DNA of 13,410 nucleotides, taken from assembly GCA_937902455.1 (NCBI GenBank), contig CALELI010000117.1:1-13410 (forward strand). Reading direction: 5' to 3'. Under the pieces are notes generated by a model. The model did not search any database and had not been told where the DNA came from. It saw nothing but the letters and a program-made list of their open reading frames with translations. Of the stretch, positions 1 through 9,026 are shown one piece after another (within the stretch, counting starts at the first letter, position 1; the number at the start of each line of letters is the position of its first letter). The stretch comes from an uncultured Prevotellaceae bacterium (GTDB lineage Bacteria; Bacteroidota; Bacteroidia; Bacteroidales; Bacteroidaceae). The position numbers and the translations under genes were made by a program.

Positions 1-87
1 GCTTGGCATTGCCGAGGTGCGAAGGAGGAAGACAAAAGTCAAAATCACCTAAAATGTAATTAATAGAACACCCCTTAAGGAATAACA

Positions 88-1236
88 TTGGAAAAGAAAA
101 GAATTTGCATATTAGGTTCCACCGGCTCAATAGGATGTCAGGCTTTAGATGTGATTGAAGAGCACAATGACCTATATGAAGCATATGTCCTTACAGCAAA
201 CAATAGCGTCGACAAACTTATCGCCCAGGCAAGAAAATTCAAGCCAGAAGTTGTGGTCATAGCCAACGAACTGCATTATGCCACAGTAAAAGATGCTTTA
301 GCAGACCTGCCTATCAAGGTATTTGCAGGTGCAGAGGCCTTGTGTCAGGTTGTTGAAGACGACAATGTGGACATAGTCCTTGCATCAATGGTCGGATTTG
401 CAGGCTTACGTCCAACTATCAGTGCCATCAAAGCAAAAAAAGTAATCGCACTGGCAAACAAAGAGACGTTAGTCGTAGCCGGAGAACTCATTAACCGACT
501 TGCAGCTGAAAATCAGGTACCAATACTCCCTGTAGACTCTGAACATTCAGCTATATTCCAGTGCCTGGAACCAGGCAATCGTATTGAAAAGATTTTGCTC
601 ACATGTAGTGGAGGGCCATTCCGAACCTTCTCACAAGAACGACTTGCAAAGGTTACAAAGAATGATGCTCTCGCCCACCCTACATGGAACATGGGTGCAA
701 AAATAACTATCGACTCTGCTACCCTGATGAACAAAGGCTTTGAAGTCATTGAAGCAAAATGGCTGTTCGGGGTCAGCCCGGACCAGATTCAGGTAGTTGT
801 TCACCCTCAATCTGTAATCCATTCAATGGTACAGTTTGAGGACGGGGCTGTCAAGGCGCAACTCGGAGTTCCTGATATGAGACTGCCTATACAATATGCA
901 TTCAGCTATCCACGGCGTCTGAAATCATCTTTCGACCGCGTTGACTTCTTCCAGATGAAAGACCTTACCTTCGAAAGGCCCAATACAGATAAATTCCGTT
1001 GTCTTGCCTTAGCATATGATGCTTTGAGCAAAGGTGGGAACATGCCTTGTATTGTTAACGCAGCCAATGAAATAGCCAACCGTGCATTCATAGACGACCG
1101 GATTGCATTCACAAAAATCAGTGAGATAATAGAAAAGACTATGAATCACATCTCATTTAGTACCGCGACAGAGTTGGAAGACTTCCTGCAGACGGACGAC
1201 GAGGCACGAAGATATGCCAGAGAATTAATCAAATGA
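88..1236 (+). CDS. dxr: 1-deoxy-D-xylulose 5-phosphate reductoisomerase
   Basis: Second enzyme of the MEP isoprenoid pathway: it rearranges and reduces DXP to 2-C-methyl-D-erythritol 4-phosphate with NADPH and a divalent metal in the cytoplasm. The 382 residues fit the family length. Visible signatures are the NADPH-binding GSTGSIG (residues 10-16), ANKETLV (123-129), the metal-site segment PVDSEH with D150 and E152, the SGG segment (174-176), AHPTWNMG (196-203) and NKGFEVIEA with the third metal ligand E222. The start is TTG at 88: an in-frame TAA at 76-78 blocks any upstream start, the next in-frame ATG lies near residue 101 beyond the nucleotide-binding motif, and the N-terminus from TTG matches the family. 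AAGGA at 77-81 may act as a ribosome site. The gene leads the train that continues with rseP 66 bases downstream. Family assignment is very secure. Confidence 0.97.
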   Translation: MEKKRICILGSTGSIGCQALDVIEEHNDLYEAYVLTANNSVDKLIAQARKFKPEVVVIANELHYATVKDALADLPIKVFAGAEALCQVVEDDNVDIVLASMVGFAGLRPTISAIKAKKVIALANKETLVVAGELINRLAAENQVPILPVDSEHSAIFQCLEPGNRIEKILLTCSGGPFRTFSQERLAKVTKNDALAHPTWNMGAKITIDSATLMNKGFEVIEAKWLFGVSPDQIQVVVHPQSVIHSMVQFEDGAVKAQLGVPDMRLPIQYAFSYPRRLKSSFDRVDFFQMKDLTFERPNTDKFRCLALAYDALSKGGNMPCIVNAANEIANRAFIDDRIAFTKISEIIEKTMNHISFSTATELEDFLQTDDEARRYARELIK

Positions 1237-1302
1237 TACGCACACAGCATCATTAATTAGTATAACAACAGAATATCACACAGTAAAAAGACAATAACAA
1301 AT

Positions 1303-2739
1303 ATGGATGTATTAGTTCAAATAGTTCAACTTATCGCAGCATTTGCACTGCTCATTGCTCTTCACGAAGGCGGACACTTCCTCGCAGCAAAACTTTTTAA
1401 GGTACGGGTAGAAAAATTCTATCTATTCTTTGATGCCTGGAACATAAAGTTATTCAGCACATATTCAGACTGGTTCCGCAAACTCAGAGGTAAAAAAACT
1501 GCCACGAAGAAGTTCATAAAAGACAAGGACGGCAAAGATGTACAAGACGGCTATGAGTACGAAGGCACTGAATATGGTATCGGCTGGCTTCCTCTTGGTG
1601 GATACGTAAAGATTTCAGGCATGATTGATGAGAGCATGGACCTCGAGCAAATGAAGCAAGAACCAAAGCCATGGGAATTCCGTACAAAACCAGCATGGCA
1701 GCGTCTTATCATCATGTTGGGTGGAATCATTATGAATTTTATTACGGCCTTTGTGCTCTATTCCATGATTCTATGCGTATGGGGAGAAAGCTATATTGAG
1801 CCAGAAAACATGACGTATGGTTTCAAGTTCAGTGAGGCTGCTAAGAACGATGGATTCCGTGATGGAGATATTATATTCAAAATCGACAACGAACCATTGA
1901 AAAAATGGAACACAGCATGTATTCGCGACATTTCCAATGCAAAAAGCGTAACAGTTCTTCGCAACCACAAGGAAGTTGAAATAACACTCCCAACAAAGAT
2001 GAACATGCTTGATATGCTCGATCCTGTATACGCACAGGAACTCATGCCTCTGAATATCGATAGTATCCTGCCAGGAAGTCCAGCAGAGAAAATCGGATTA
2101 AAGAAAGGAGATATTATTTCAGCAATTAATGGTACTGCCATCAATGACTTCAATGATCTCACAAACTACCTTACAGCACTTCCTACAAAATTAAGTAGCG
2201 ATGCAATTGCTGCAGACACATTAAAAGCACGCCAAGTAACTCTCACCGTAAATGGTGAAGAAAAAGAGGTTCTTCTCACTCAGGACTTCCGTCTTGGATT
2301 CCAGAACAAGATAATGCCATACAAGGTAACTACCCAGACATATAATTTATTAACATGTATCCCTGCCGGAATCAATCTCGGATGTGAGCAAGTTGCAGGT
2401 TACGTGAACGACCTCAAATACATCTTTACCGCCAAAGGAGCAAAGAGTGTTGGCGGTCCTGTAGGTATCGTCAGCATATTTCCTAAAGTATGGGATTGGA
2501 TGAAGTTCTGGATGCTCACCGCATTTCTTTCCATTGCTCTCGGCGTGATGAATCTCCTACCTATACCAGCCCTTGACGGAGGCCATGCTGTCATTGCCAT
2601 CTGGGAAATGATTACTCGCAAGAAGCCAAGTGATAAATTCCTTGAGAAAGTTCAGATGGTAGGATTCTGGCTTATCATTGCACTTATGGTATTTGCTACC
2701 TGGAACGACATTTTGCGACTTCTACACATCAATCTATGA
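1303..2739 (+). CDS. rseP: RIP metalloprotease RseP (site-2 protease)
   Basis: Intramembrane zinc metalloprotease of the M50/site-2 family, 478 residues. It cuts transmembrane segments, typically of anti-sigma factors or leftover signal peptides, in the inner membrane. The zinc motif HEGGH is at residues 21-25 in the first membrane segment, a second hydrophobic segment is near 135-158 (MNF motif at 144-146), the LDGGH zinc/active-site motif is at 424-428, and a last membrane segment is at about 453-468. PDZ-like sequence occupies about 180-330, with the clear PDZ signature around SPAEKIGLKKGDII (259-272). Between the first membrane segment and the WLPLGGYVK motif (95-103) there is a charged stretch of about 45 residues (46-93) that is much shorter in the E. 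coli protein as I remember it. The stop overlaps the next start as ATGA. The substrate is not evident: no anti-sigma factor gene is in the window. Confidence 0.96.
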   Translation: MDVLVQIVQLIAAFALLIALHEGGHFLAAKLFKVRVEKFYLFFDAWNIKLFSTYSDWFRKLRGKKTATKKFIKDKDGKDVQDGYEYEGTEYGIGWLPLGGYVKISGMIDESMDLEQMKQEPKPWEFRTKPAWQRLIIMLGGIIMNFITAFVLYSMILCVWGESYIEPENMTYGFKFSEAAKNDGFRDGDIIFKIDNEPLKKWNTACIRDISNAKSVTVLRNHKEVEITLPTKMNMLDMLDPVYAQELMPLNIDSILPGSPAEKIGLKKGDIISAINGTAINDFNDLTNYLTALPTKLSSDAIAADTLKARQVTLTVNGEEKEVLLTQDFRLGFQNKIMPYKVTTQTYNLLTCIPAGINLGCEQVAGYVNDLKYIFTAKGAKSVGGPVGIVSIFPKVWDWMKFWMLTAFLSIALGVMNLLPIPALDGGHAVIAIWEMITRKKPSDKFLEKVQMVGFWLIIALMVFATWNDILRLLHINL

Positions 2740-3353
2740 AGATACTTGCAGTAGGGATGAATTATCCCTTACACAATAAAGAGCTTAATAATCCGTTATC
2801 ATTACAGGAGCCAGTGATTTTCTCCAAGCCTGAATCTGCAATGTTAAGGGAAGGTAAACCATTTTTCATCCCAGACTTTGCACAGAGATTCGACTACGAG
2901 ACCGAACTGGTGGTTCGGATTAATCGCCTTGGTAAAAGTATCTCAGAACGATTTGCGCATCGTTACTACGATGAGGTAACCATAGGAATTGACTTCACGG
3001 CACGGGACCTTCAGGCAGAGCTGAAAAGCAACGGACTGCCTTGGGACCTCTGCAAAGGATTCGACGGCTCTGCTGCGGTTGGTACATGGATTCCAATGTC
3101 TGAATTAGAAAAAGATATCAGTGACATTCACTTTCATCTTGACATTGATGGAACTACCGTACAAAGCGGCTGGACAGGAGACATGATACATTCAGTTGAT
3201 AGGATTATATCATTCGTAAGTAACTACTTCACTCTAAAGACTGGAGACATCATCTTCACTGGTACACCAGCAGGAATAGGCCCAGTGAGCGAGAATCAAC
3301 ATCTGACGGCATATCTGGAAGATAAGAAAGTATTGGAATTCAACATAAAATGA
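2736..3353 (+). CDS. fumarylacetoacetate hydrolase family protein
   Basis: A compact 205-residue FAH-fold protein of the FAHD1/YcgM-like type, which act as metal-dependent hydrolases, decarboxylases or isomerases on small keto acids. Expected metal ligands are visible as E55 and E57 (in DYETELVV) and D86 (in IGIDFTARD). Also seen are CKGFDGSAAVG with K108 and the C-terminal FTGTPAGIGPV (174-184), both hallmarks of the family. There is no signal peptide, so it is cytoplasmic. It starts within the rseP stop codon (ATGA at 2736-2739), and its own stop overlaps the porU start (ATGA at 3350-3353), so translation of the three is probably coupled. The substrate cannot be read from the sequence, and its link to envelope proteolysis or secretion is unknown; metabolic repair is one possible role. 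Confidence 0.92.
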   Translation: MKILAVGMNYPLHNKELNNPLSLQEPVIFSKPESAMLREGKPFFIPDFAQRFDYETELVVRINRLGKSISERFAHRYYDEVTIGIDFTARDLQAELKSNGLPWDLCKGFDGSAAVGTWIPMSELEKDISDIHFHLDIDGTTVQSGWTGDMIHSVDRIISFVSNYFTLKTGDIIFTGTPAGIGPVSENQHLTAYLEDKKVLEFNIK

Positions 3354-6300
3354 AACATACATCAGGAAATAACGGCTATTTGATTTGCAATCTACAACGT
3401 ATTTTGCAGTCATTACTTCTGTGCCTCATTCCTGCATTCGCTCATGCTCAAGTGCCAGACTCGTCTGCACTCTCCACAGGCAAATGGATAAAGATTTCTG
3501 TAAACAAGGAAGGTATCTACCAACTGTCCAAAGATAAATTATCCTCGCTGGGATTTAAAGACCCTGCAAAAGTAAAATTATATGGTTACGGGCTGGAATT
3601 CTTGCCAGAGTCAAACATTCAGAACCTTGACAATGACATCAAGGAAATACCAGTATGGAGAAACAGTAACGGAACATTGCTGTTCTACAGTTGCGGTACG
3701 ACAAGATGGTATGCTGAAGATTGGAAAGTCCCTTCCCAAGGAACAAGCCAGATAGCATTTCACCACAGAAATAATCCGTACTCCAATTCTATCTGTTATT
3801 TCCTGACGGAGTCCGATAATGCTCCAGCTGGAATAAACAAAGAACAAAGTGTTGAGGGAGCAACAAGTGTCAATACATACCCAGAACATGCTCTTATAGA
3901 AACTGACGAATTCAGTTACATTAATACCGGAAGAACTTTTTTTGAGAAATATGATTTTGGCGGTAAGTCTACAAAACGATACAAACTTGATTTACCAGGT
4001 TATGCAGGTGGTCAAGTAAGACTCGACGTCAACTTCTCTGCAGCAGGCAGCAGTAGTTCCACCCTCAGCGTTACTGTAAACAAGACAAAACTGGGAACAC
4101 TGTCATTCAAATCCCTACAGGAATATGTATACGCAGATGTCCAGTCTGCATCATACAACTGGTCGAACGCACACGCAGTAAATGATACAATAGAATTAAC
4201 TCATAAAGGCGCCAGTGGCACGACGGGCCACCTTGACTATATTCGCGCAAGTTATATGAGGAAACTGAACCTGGCTGACAACAAGTTCCTCGTATTCCGT
4301 TCAAGTCAACTCAGTTCACGTAATATCAAGTACAATGTCAGCGGAGCTAATGAGTATACTCGTGTATGGCGAATCACCAAGGCAACATCCACGACAGAAA
4401 TTCCAGGAACATTAAACGGAAACACTTATTCAGTTAATGCACAATCCACAGGAGACGATAAGTTTGTTGCTGTAAATGTAAATGCCACCTATCCGGAACC
4501 TACAATCATTGGGATGATTGAGAACCAGAACTTACGCGCACTACATGATATCGACCTTGTCATCATTACACCTGCAAATGGTAAACTAAATGCTCAGGCT
4601 CAGAAACTGGCAGATGCCCACAGGGATCATGATGGGATTAAGTGTGTCGTTGTAAGTGCTGATAAGGTCTATAATGAGTTCTCATCAGGAACACCTGATG
4701 CCACAGCATATCGCAGATTCATGAAGATGCTCTATGACAAGTCCAGCAACAAGAATAATGCGCCAAAGAATCTCTGCCTGTTCGGCGATGGAATATGGGA
4801 CAATAGAATGGTGACATCCTCATTTGGAGGAGCAACACCTGACGACTACCTTCTATGCTATGAATCCGACAATTCAGTCAGCCACACAAAGTCATACGTC
4901 CTTGAAGAATATTTCTCGCTACTTGATGACAATGACGGGAAGCGAGTCGCATCCGACCGTCCTGACTGTGGAGTCGGGCGTATACCTGTCAAGACAGAAG
5001 CAGAAGCAAAGGCTGTTGTCAACAAGCTTATACCTTATATATATAATAAGGAGGCAGGTCCATGGCGCAACACAATCTGTATGATGGCCGATGACGGTAA
5101 TGCAAACATACACATGCAGGATGCAGAATCCATCACATCCATCGTAAGGGAAACCGCCCCTGACATGAGAATCAGAAAGATTTACTGGGATTCATACTCT
5201 CGAGAGCAAACTGCCACCGGAAATTCATACCCAGCGGCCTACGACGACATCAACAAGCAGATGGAAGAAGGAGCACTCGTGATGAACTACACTGGTCATG
5301 GTGCAGCCTACTGTCTTTCCCATGAGCAGGTTCTCAAGCGCAACGATTTTGCAAGATGGGATTCGCCTCGCCTGCCACTATGGGTACAGGCGGCCTGCGA
5401 TGTGTCGCCATTCGACATGAACACTGAGAACATCGGAGAGACAGCATTACTCAACGAAAAGGGAGGAGCAATGGGAGTGATCACAACAACCCGCACGGTT
5501 TATTCTGCTCAAAACAGAGCCATCAACCGTCTGTTTATGAAATATGCACTCTCTTCTGACGGATACACTATCGGCGAGGCCCTTCAAATGGCAAAAGCAA
5601 ACCTCTCCCTAACAACCGATCTTGATTCTATAAACAAGTGCCATTTCGTTCTTCTTGGCGACCCGGCAATACGACTCGCCCAGCCGACACGAAAGATCAA
5701 GATTGATGAATTCAACGGTCATTCTATACCTCTGCCAAAAAACACTCAGGGAAAAGACTCAATAGATATAGATACCATCGGTGCAGGGACAACCGTTACC
5801 GTCAAAGGTCATATCTACTACACCACTGGATATTCCAACGGAAAGCAGACAGAACAAATTGACTCACTGGATGGAACAATCTATCCTACAGTATTTGATT
5901 GCGAGGAGAGCATAGTATGCAAGAACAATGCAAAAGATACCGAAAGCCCATTTATCTTCAACCAGCGTAATAAAATACTATACACAGGCTCAGACAATAT
6001 CATTAAAGGCCGATTCTCTTTCACATTCAAGGTTCCATTTGACATAACCTATTCAGAAGCAAAGGCCCTTATGAACCTTTATGCCGTCTCGGCTGACGGA
6101 CAGACGGAAGCTAATGGCAGTTTCAGCGAGTTCGTACTTAAAGGGACAGAACCATCGTCACAGAAAGATTCTATTGGCCCCGTTATTGACCTCGTACTTA
6201 GTGACGAAGGATTCACTAACAGATTAAATCCTGCACTTGAGAATCATTTCGAAGCATCACGGCTAAAACCACAGATGCCGACAGCTCTCATTCAGCTATG

Positions 6301-6688
6301 TGATACCAATGGTATCAATACCACAGGCAACGGAATCGGGCACGACATCACCCTTGCAATAGATAATGACCCATCACAGACATATAGCCTCAACAACTAT
6401 TTCAACTATGATGCAGGCTCATACGTAAGCGGAACTATAAAATATCAGATACCTTCACTTTCCGTAGGTAAGCACACATTACTTGTACGGGCATGGGACA
6501 TACTTAATAATTCCTCAACCATGACAGTAACCTTCGATGTGGTAGCCGACTATGATTCCGCAACGCTCTTCGACACATCAGGACGGGAAGTATGGAGCGG
6601 AACTGGAACTGGATACAAGACCGAACTGCCTAAGGGGATATACATCCTGCGAACTCCAGTAGAAACTAAAAAAATCTTAATTAAATAA
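3350..6688 (+). CDS. porU: type IX secretion system sortase PorU (peptidase C25 family)
   Basis: Cell-surface cysteine protease that removes the C-terminal sorting domain from type IX cargo and links cargo to the surface anchor; 1112 residues, close to the P. gingivalis protein. A signal peptide has a hydrophobic core at about 19-31 and likely cleavage after AHA (31-33). The N-terminal region GKWIKISVNKEGIYQL (44-59) is typical of PorU. The gingipain-like catalytic domain spans about 400-770. The catalytic pair is H650 in TGHG and C683 in AACDVSPFD, 33 residues apart as I recall for gingipains and PorU. β-rich sequence follows, and the end (about 1065-1112, with LFDTSGREVW and LPKGIYILR) resembles a type-A type IX sorting domain, which PorU is known to keep. 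It overlaps the hydrolase gene by ATGA and is followed 45 bases later by porV, its known partner. Confidence 0.95.
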   Translation: MKHTSGNNGYLICNLQRILQSLLLCLIPAFAHAQVPDSSALSTGKWIKISVNKEGIYQLSKDKLSSLGFKDPAKVKLYGYGLEFLPESNIQNLDNDIKEIPVWRNSNGTLLFYSCGTTRWYAEDWKVPSQGTSQIAFHHRNNPYSNSICYFLTESDNAPAGINKEQSVEGATSVNTYPEHALIETDEFSYINTGRTFFEKYDFGGKSTKRYKLDLPGYAGGQVRLDVNFSAAGSSSSTLSVTVNKTKLGTLSFKSLQEYVYADVQSASYNWSNAHAVNDTIELTHKGASGTTGHLDYIRASYMRKLNLADNKFLVFRSSQLSSRNIKYNVSGANEYTRVWRITKATSTTEIPGTLNGNTYSVNAQSTGDDKFVAVNVNATYPEPTIIGMIENQNLRALHDIDLVIITPANGKLNAQAQKLADAHRDHDGIKCVVVSADKVYNEFSSGTPDATAYRRFMKMLYDKSSNKNNAPKNLCLFGDGIWDNRMVTSSFGGATPDDYLLCYESDNSVSHTKSYVLEEYFSLLDDNDGKRVASDRPDCGVGRIPVKTEAEAKAVVNKLIPYIYNKEAGPWRNTICMMADDGNANIHMQDAESITSIVRETAPDMRIRKIYWDSYSREQTATGNSYPAAYDDINKQMEEGALVMNYTGHGAAYCLSHEQVLKRNDFARWDSPRLPLWVQAACDVSPFDMNTENIGETALLNEKGGAMGVITTTRTVYSAQNRAINRLFMKYALSSDGYTIGEALQMAKANLSLTTDLDSINKCHFVLLGDPAIRLAQPTRKIKIDEFNGHSIPLPKNTQGKDSIDIDTIGAGTTVTVKGHIYYTTGYSNGKQTEQIDSLDGTIYPTVFDCEESIVCKNNAKDTESPFIFNQRNKILYTGSDNIIKGRFSFTFKVPFDITYSEAKALMNLYAVSADGQTEANGSFSEFVLKGTEPSSQKDSIGPVIDLVLSDEGFTNRLNPALENHFEASRLKPQMPTALIQLCDTNGINTTGNGIGHDITLAIDNDPSQTYSLNNYFNYDAGSYVSGTIKYQIPSLSVGKHTLLVRAWDILNNSSTMTVTFDVVADYDSATLFDTSGREVWSGTGTGYKTELPKGIYILRTPVETKKILIK

Positions 6689-6733
6689 TAAAATACTCTT
6701 TTTTCCGTTATTGAAAGAAAGGTATTAGAATAT

Positions 6734-7969
6734 ATGGACAGAAAAAAGAAAGAAAACAATCGTATGCCTATCAATATTTGCCGTTCCATAGGAATGACAG
6801 CATTATTGCTTGCGCCAGTATCTCTGCTGACCATCGGCACTAATGCACAAGACGTCAAGAATCAGCTCAACCCAGTATACCACGGAGCCAACTCGCTCGC
6901 CATTGCACCTGATGCACGCGCAGGTGGTCTCGGAGACGTCGGTGCCGCTACCGACCCGGATGTCAACTCACAATACTGGAACCCTGCAAAATATCCGTTC
7001 TGCATAAGCAGGGGAGGTATTTCGCTCAACTACACCCCTTGGCTCCGTCAGATCACAAGCGATATCGACCTCGCCAATATCACAGGATACTACCGCCTCG
7101 GTGAATACGATGCCCTCTCTGCATCACTCCGCTATTTCTCCCTCGGAGAAGTAGAAGTTGACGCCGATATAATCAAGCCTTACGAAATGGCCGTCGATGT
7201 TGCATACTCACGAATGCTGAGCGAGACATTCTCTGCTGCCGTAGGACTTCGCTTCATCTATTCCGACCTTGGCGACAAGGGGGATGATTCAGTCACTCCA
7301 GGTTCTGCCTTTGCAGCCGACATTGCCATGTACCACAATGGTTACGTCAATATCGGACAGCACGAAAGCCAGTTGGGATGGGGACTCAACATCAACAACA
7401 TCGGCTCTAAGGTCTCCTTTGACGATGGCAACACAAGCGAATTCATTCCAACCAACCTCAGGCTCGGAACATCGCTCCTCATACCTATCGACGAATACAA
7501 CACACTCACCATAGCCGCCGATGCAAACAAACTCCTTGTCCCTACCCGACCAACAATGGAACAGTACATAGAAGAGACAGGTGCCGACGAGCAGGACTAC
7601 TCCGGATACACATCATGGCTGATGGACCAGGGTTATTACAATGTATCCCCTATCACCGGCATATTCAAGTCATTCTCTGATGCTCCGGGTGGATTCAAGG
7701 AGGAACTTCAGGAAATACAGTGGAGTGTCGGTCTTGAATACGCTTACAATAATCAGTTCTTTGTACGTGCCGGTTACCACTACGAGCATCCAAACAAAGG
7801 AAACCGTAAATACTATACCATCGGTGCCGGTTTCAAGATGAATGTATTCTCGCTTGATGCAGGCTACATCATTTCTGCATCCCAGACAAACCCACTCGAC
7901 CAGACCCTCCGGTTCTCCCTTGCCTTCGACCTCGACGGCATCGGTGATATCCTCGGAAAGAAGAGATAA
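6734..7969 (+). CDS. porV: type IX secretion outer-membrane protein PorV (LptO)
   Basis: Outer-membrane β-barrel of the FadL-like superfamily that shuttles type IX cargo from the translocon to PorU. The protein has 411 residues from this start. A signal peptide ends near TNA at 36-38, followed by the conserved N-terminal segment VYHGANSLAIAPDARAGGLG (48-67) and DPDVNSQYWNPAKYPF (74-89), diagnostic of PorV. The rest alternates in a way typical of barrel strands and ends in LRFSLAFDLDGI, with amphipathic aromatic residues. The exact start is uncertain: ATG at 6764 (residue 11) would give a shorter, more usual signal peptide than the highly charged MDRKKKENNR lead. It lies directly after porU and 12 bases before ispF. 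Many codons end in C, unlike the A-rich codons of dxr upstream. Confidence 0.95.
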   Translation: MDRKKKENNRMPINICRSIGMTALLLAPVSLLTIGTNAQDVKNQLNPVYHGANSLAIAPDARAGGLGDVGAATDPDVNSQYWNPAKYPFCISRGGISLNYTPWLRQITSDIDLANITGYYRLGEYDALSASLRYFSLGEVEVDADIIKPYEMAVDVAYSRMLSETFSAAVGLRFIYSDLGDKGDDSVTPGSAFAADIAMYHNGYVNIGQHESQLGWGLNINNIGSKVSFDDGNTSEFIPTNLRLGTSLLIPIDEYNTLTIAADANKLLVPTRPTMEQYIEETGADEQDYSGYTSWLMDQGYYNVSPITGIFKSFSDAPGGFKEELQEIQWSVGLEYAYNNQFFVRAGYHYEHPNKGNRKYYTIGAGFKMNVFSLDAGYIISASQTNPLDQTLRFSLAFDLDGIGDILGKKR

Positions 7970-7981
7970 GACTATCAAACC

Positions 7982-8455
7982 ATGCGAATAGGATTAGGCT
8001 ACGATGTACACCAGTTGGTAGAAGGACGCGAGTTATGGCTCGGCGGCATCAAACTGGAGCACCCAGAGGGAAAAGGATTGCTCGGTCATAGTGATGCCGA
8101 CGTACTCATCCATGCAATATGCGATGCCCTTCTCGGAGCCGCAAACATGAGGGACATTGGGTATCATTTCCCGGATTCCGACCCTCGCTACCACAATATC
8201 GACAGCAAGATCCTCCTTCGCGAGACCTATCGGCTCATTCGCGAGAAAGGCTATACCATCGGCAACATCGATGCAACTATCTGCGCAGAACAGCCAAAGA
8301 TAAACCCACACATTCCAGAGATGCAACAAATTCTGGCAGACTGTCTCTGTACTACCCCCGACAACATTTCCATCAAGGCGACCACAACTGAGAAACTGGG
8401 ATTCACTGGAAGGCAGGAAGGAATATCAGCCTACGCAATAGCACTGATAAACTAA
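7982..8455 (+). CDS. ispF: 2-C-methyl-D-erythritol 2,4-cyclodiphosphate synthase
   Basis: MEP-pathway enzyme that cyclises CDP-methylerythritol 2-phosphate to MEcPP and releases CMP; a homotrimer with zinc at the subunit interface. It is full length at 157 residues. Visible motifs are RIGLGYDVH (2-10) with zinc ligands D8 and H10, GHSDADVLIHAICDALLGA (35-53) with the third zinc ligand H44, FPDSDP (63-68), and the C-terminal ATTTEKLGFTGR (133-144) that binds the cytidine diphosphate and second metal. It closes the train that began with dxr, another enzyme of the same pathway, and starts 12 bases after porV. A weak hairpin (ACTGATA 8443-8449 with TATCAGT 8462-8468) spans its stop codon but lacks a U-tract. 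Confidence 0.97.
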   Translation: MRIGLGYDVHQLVEGRELWLGGIKLEHPEGKGLLGHSDADVLIHAICDALLGAANMRDIGYHFPDSDPRYHNIDSKILLRETYRLIREKGYTIGNIDATICAEQPKINPHIPEMQQILADCLCTTPDNISIKATTTEKLGFTGRQEGISAYAIALIN

Positions 8456-8567
8456 TAAAAATATCAGTTATCATTAAACCTTATCAGAAAAAAGACGTCA
8501 AAGAGAAAAACAAGATACGCATTTAATAGTAAACTTTATTTATTAACAATTTAAAATTTCGTTAAGT

Positions 8568-8948
8568 ATGAAAAAGATTCTCATGGCAATCGTTGCCCTC
8601 ATGATGACAACAGGTGCATTCGCACAGGGCTTTGGCGGTGGACAGTTCAATCCAGAAGACATGGCTAAGATGCAGGCACAGCACATTCAGGAAGTATGCA
8701 AGACTGACACAGCTCAGACTCGCAAGATTACAGAGTACTTTGTAAAGAGCACAAAGGAAATGATGAAGGCTATGCAGGAAGGTGGCCAGGGCGGCTTCGA
8801 CATGGAAGGATTCCGCAAGCGCCAGGAAGCTCAGACTAAGTTCTTGAAGGAAACTCTTACAGAGGAACAGTACAAGCTCTACGAGGAAGACCAGAAGAAG
8901 ATGATGGAACGCTTCCAGCAGGGTGGTTTCGGTGGCGGCGGCTTCTAA
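8568..8948 (+). CDS. small secreted Met/Gly-rich protein with LTxxQ-like motif
   Basis: A 126-residue protein with a clear signal peptide (MKKILMAIVALMMTTGAFA, likely cleavage after residue 19), giving a mature protein of about 107 residues for the periplasm or surface. The mature part starts with a short Gly-rich stretch (GFGGGQF), continues as charged, probably helical sequence (about 28-116), and carries LTEEQYKLY (97-105). The last resembles the LTxxQ motif of Spy/CpxP-type periplasmic proteins and the small DUF4890-like proteins of Bacteroidota. The C-terminus is Gly-rich (QQGGFGGGGF). Methionines are frequent, including MMKAM and KKMMERF. Lys is mostly AAG, as in the barrel gene downstream and unlike dxr, which suggests strong expression. 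It stands alone: 112 bases after ispF and followed by its own terminator. A chaperone-like or stress-sensing role is inference only. Confidence 0.85.
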   Translation: MKKILMAIVALMMTTGAFAQGFGGGQFNPEDMAKMQAQHIQEVCKTDTAQTRKITEYFVKSTKEMMKAMQEGGQGGFDMEGFRKRQEAQTKFLKETLTEEQYKLYEEDQKKMMERFQQGGFGGGGF

Positions 8949-8973
8949 TCAGCAGTCACAATCCGAATAATAC

Positions 8974-9000
8974 AAGAGCAGCACACGCTGCTCTTTTTTT
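8974..9000 (+). terminator. intrinsic terminator of the small secreted protein gene
   Basis: A perfect 9-base stem, AAGAGCAGC (8974-8982) with GCTGCTCTT (8987-8995), has a four-base ACAC loop. It runs into seven T residues (8994-9000). It sits 25 bases after the stop of the small secreted protein gene and should end that transcript before the 22-base-period array. Confidence 0.9.
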
Positions 9001-9026
9001 ATGCCCTTTCCCCTCGCACAGCCACA

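Noticed and set aside
2..52. C-terminal end of an upstream gene such as rimM
   Set aside because: All three frames are open here until 50-63 and the 16 residues in the best frame match no C-terminus I recognise.
1791..2162. Gene on the - strand inside rseP (123 residues)
   Set aside because: It is antisense to the conserved PDZ region of rseP and has no start context or family features.
4824..5084. Extra gene on the + strand inside porU
   Set aside because: It is a shadow frame within the catalytic domain of porU, with composition unlike a real protein.
8443..8487. Terminator at the end of ispF
   Set aside because: ACTGATA pairs with TATCAGT, and a further TTATCAG lies downstream, but the stem is AT-rich, the loop long and there is no T-tract.
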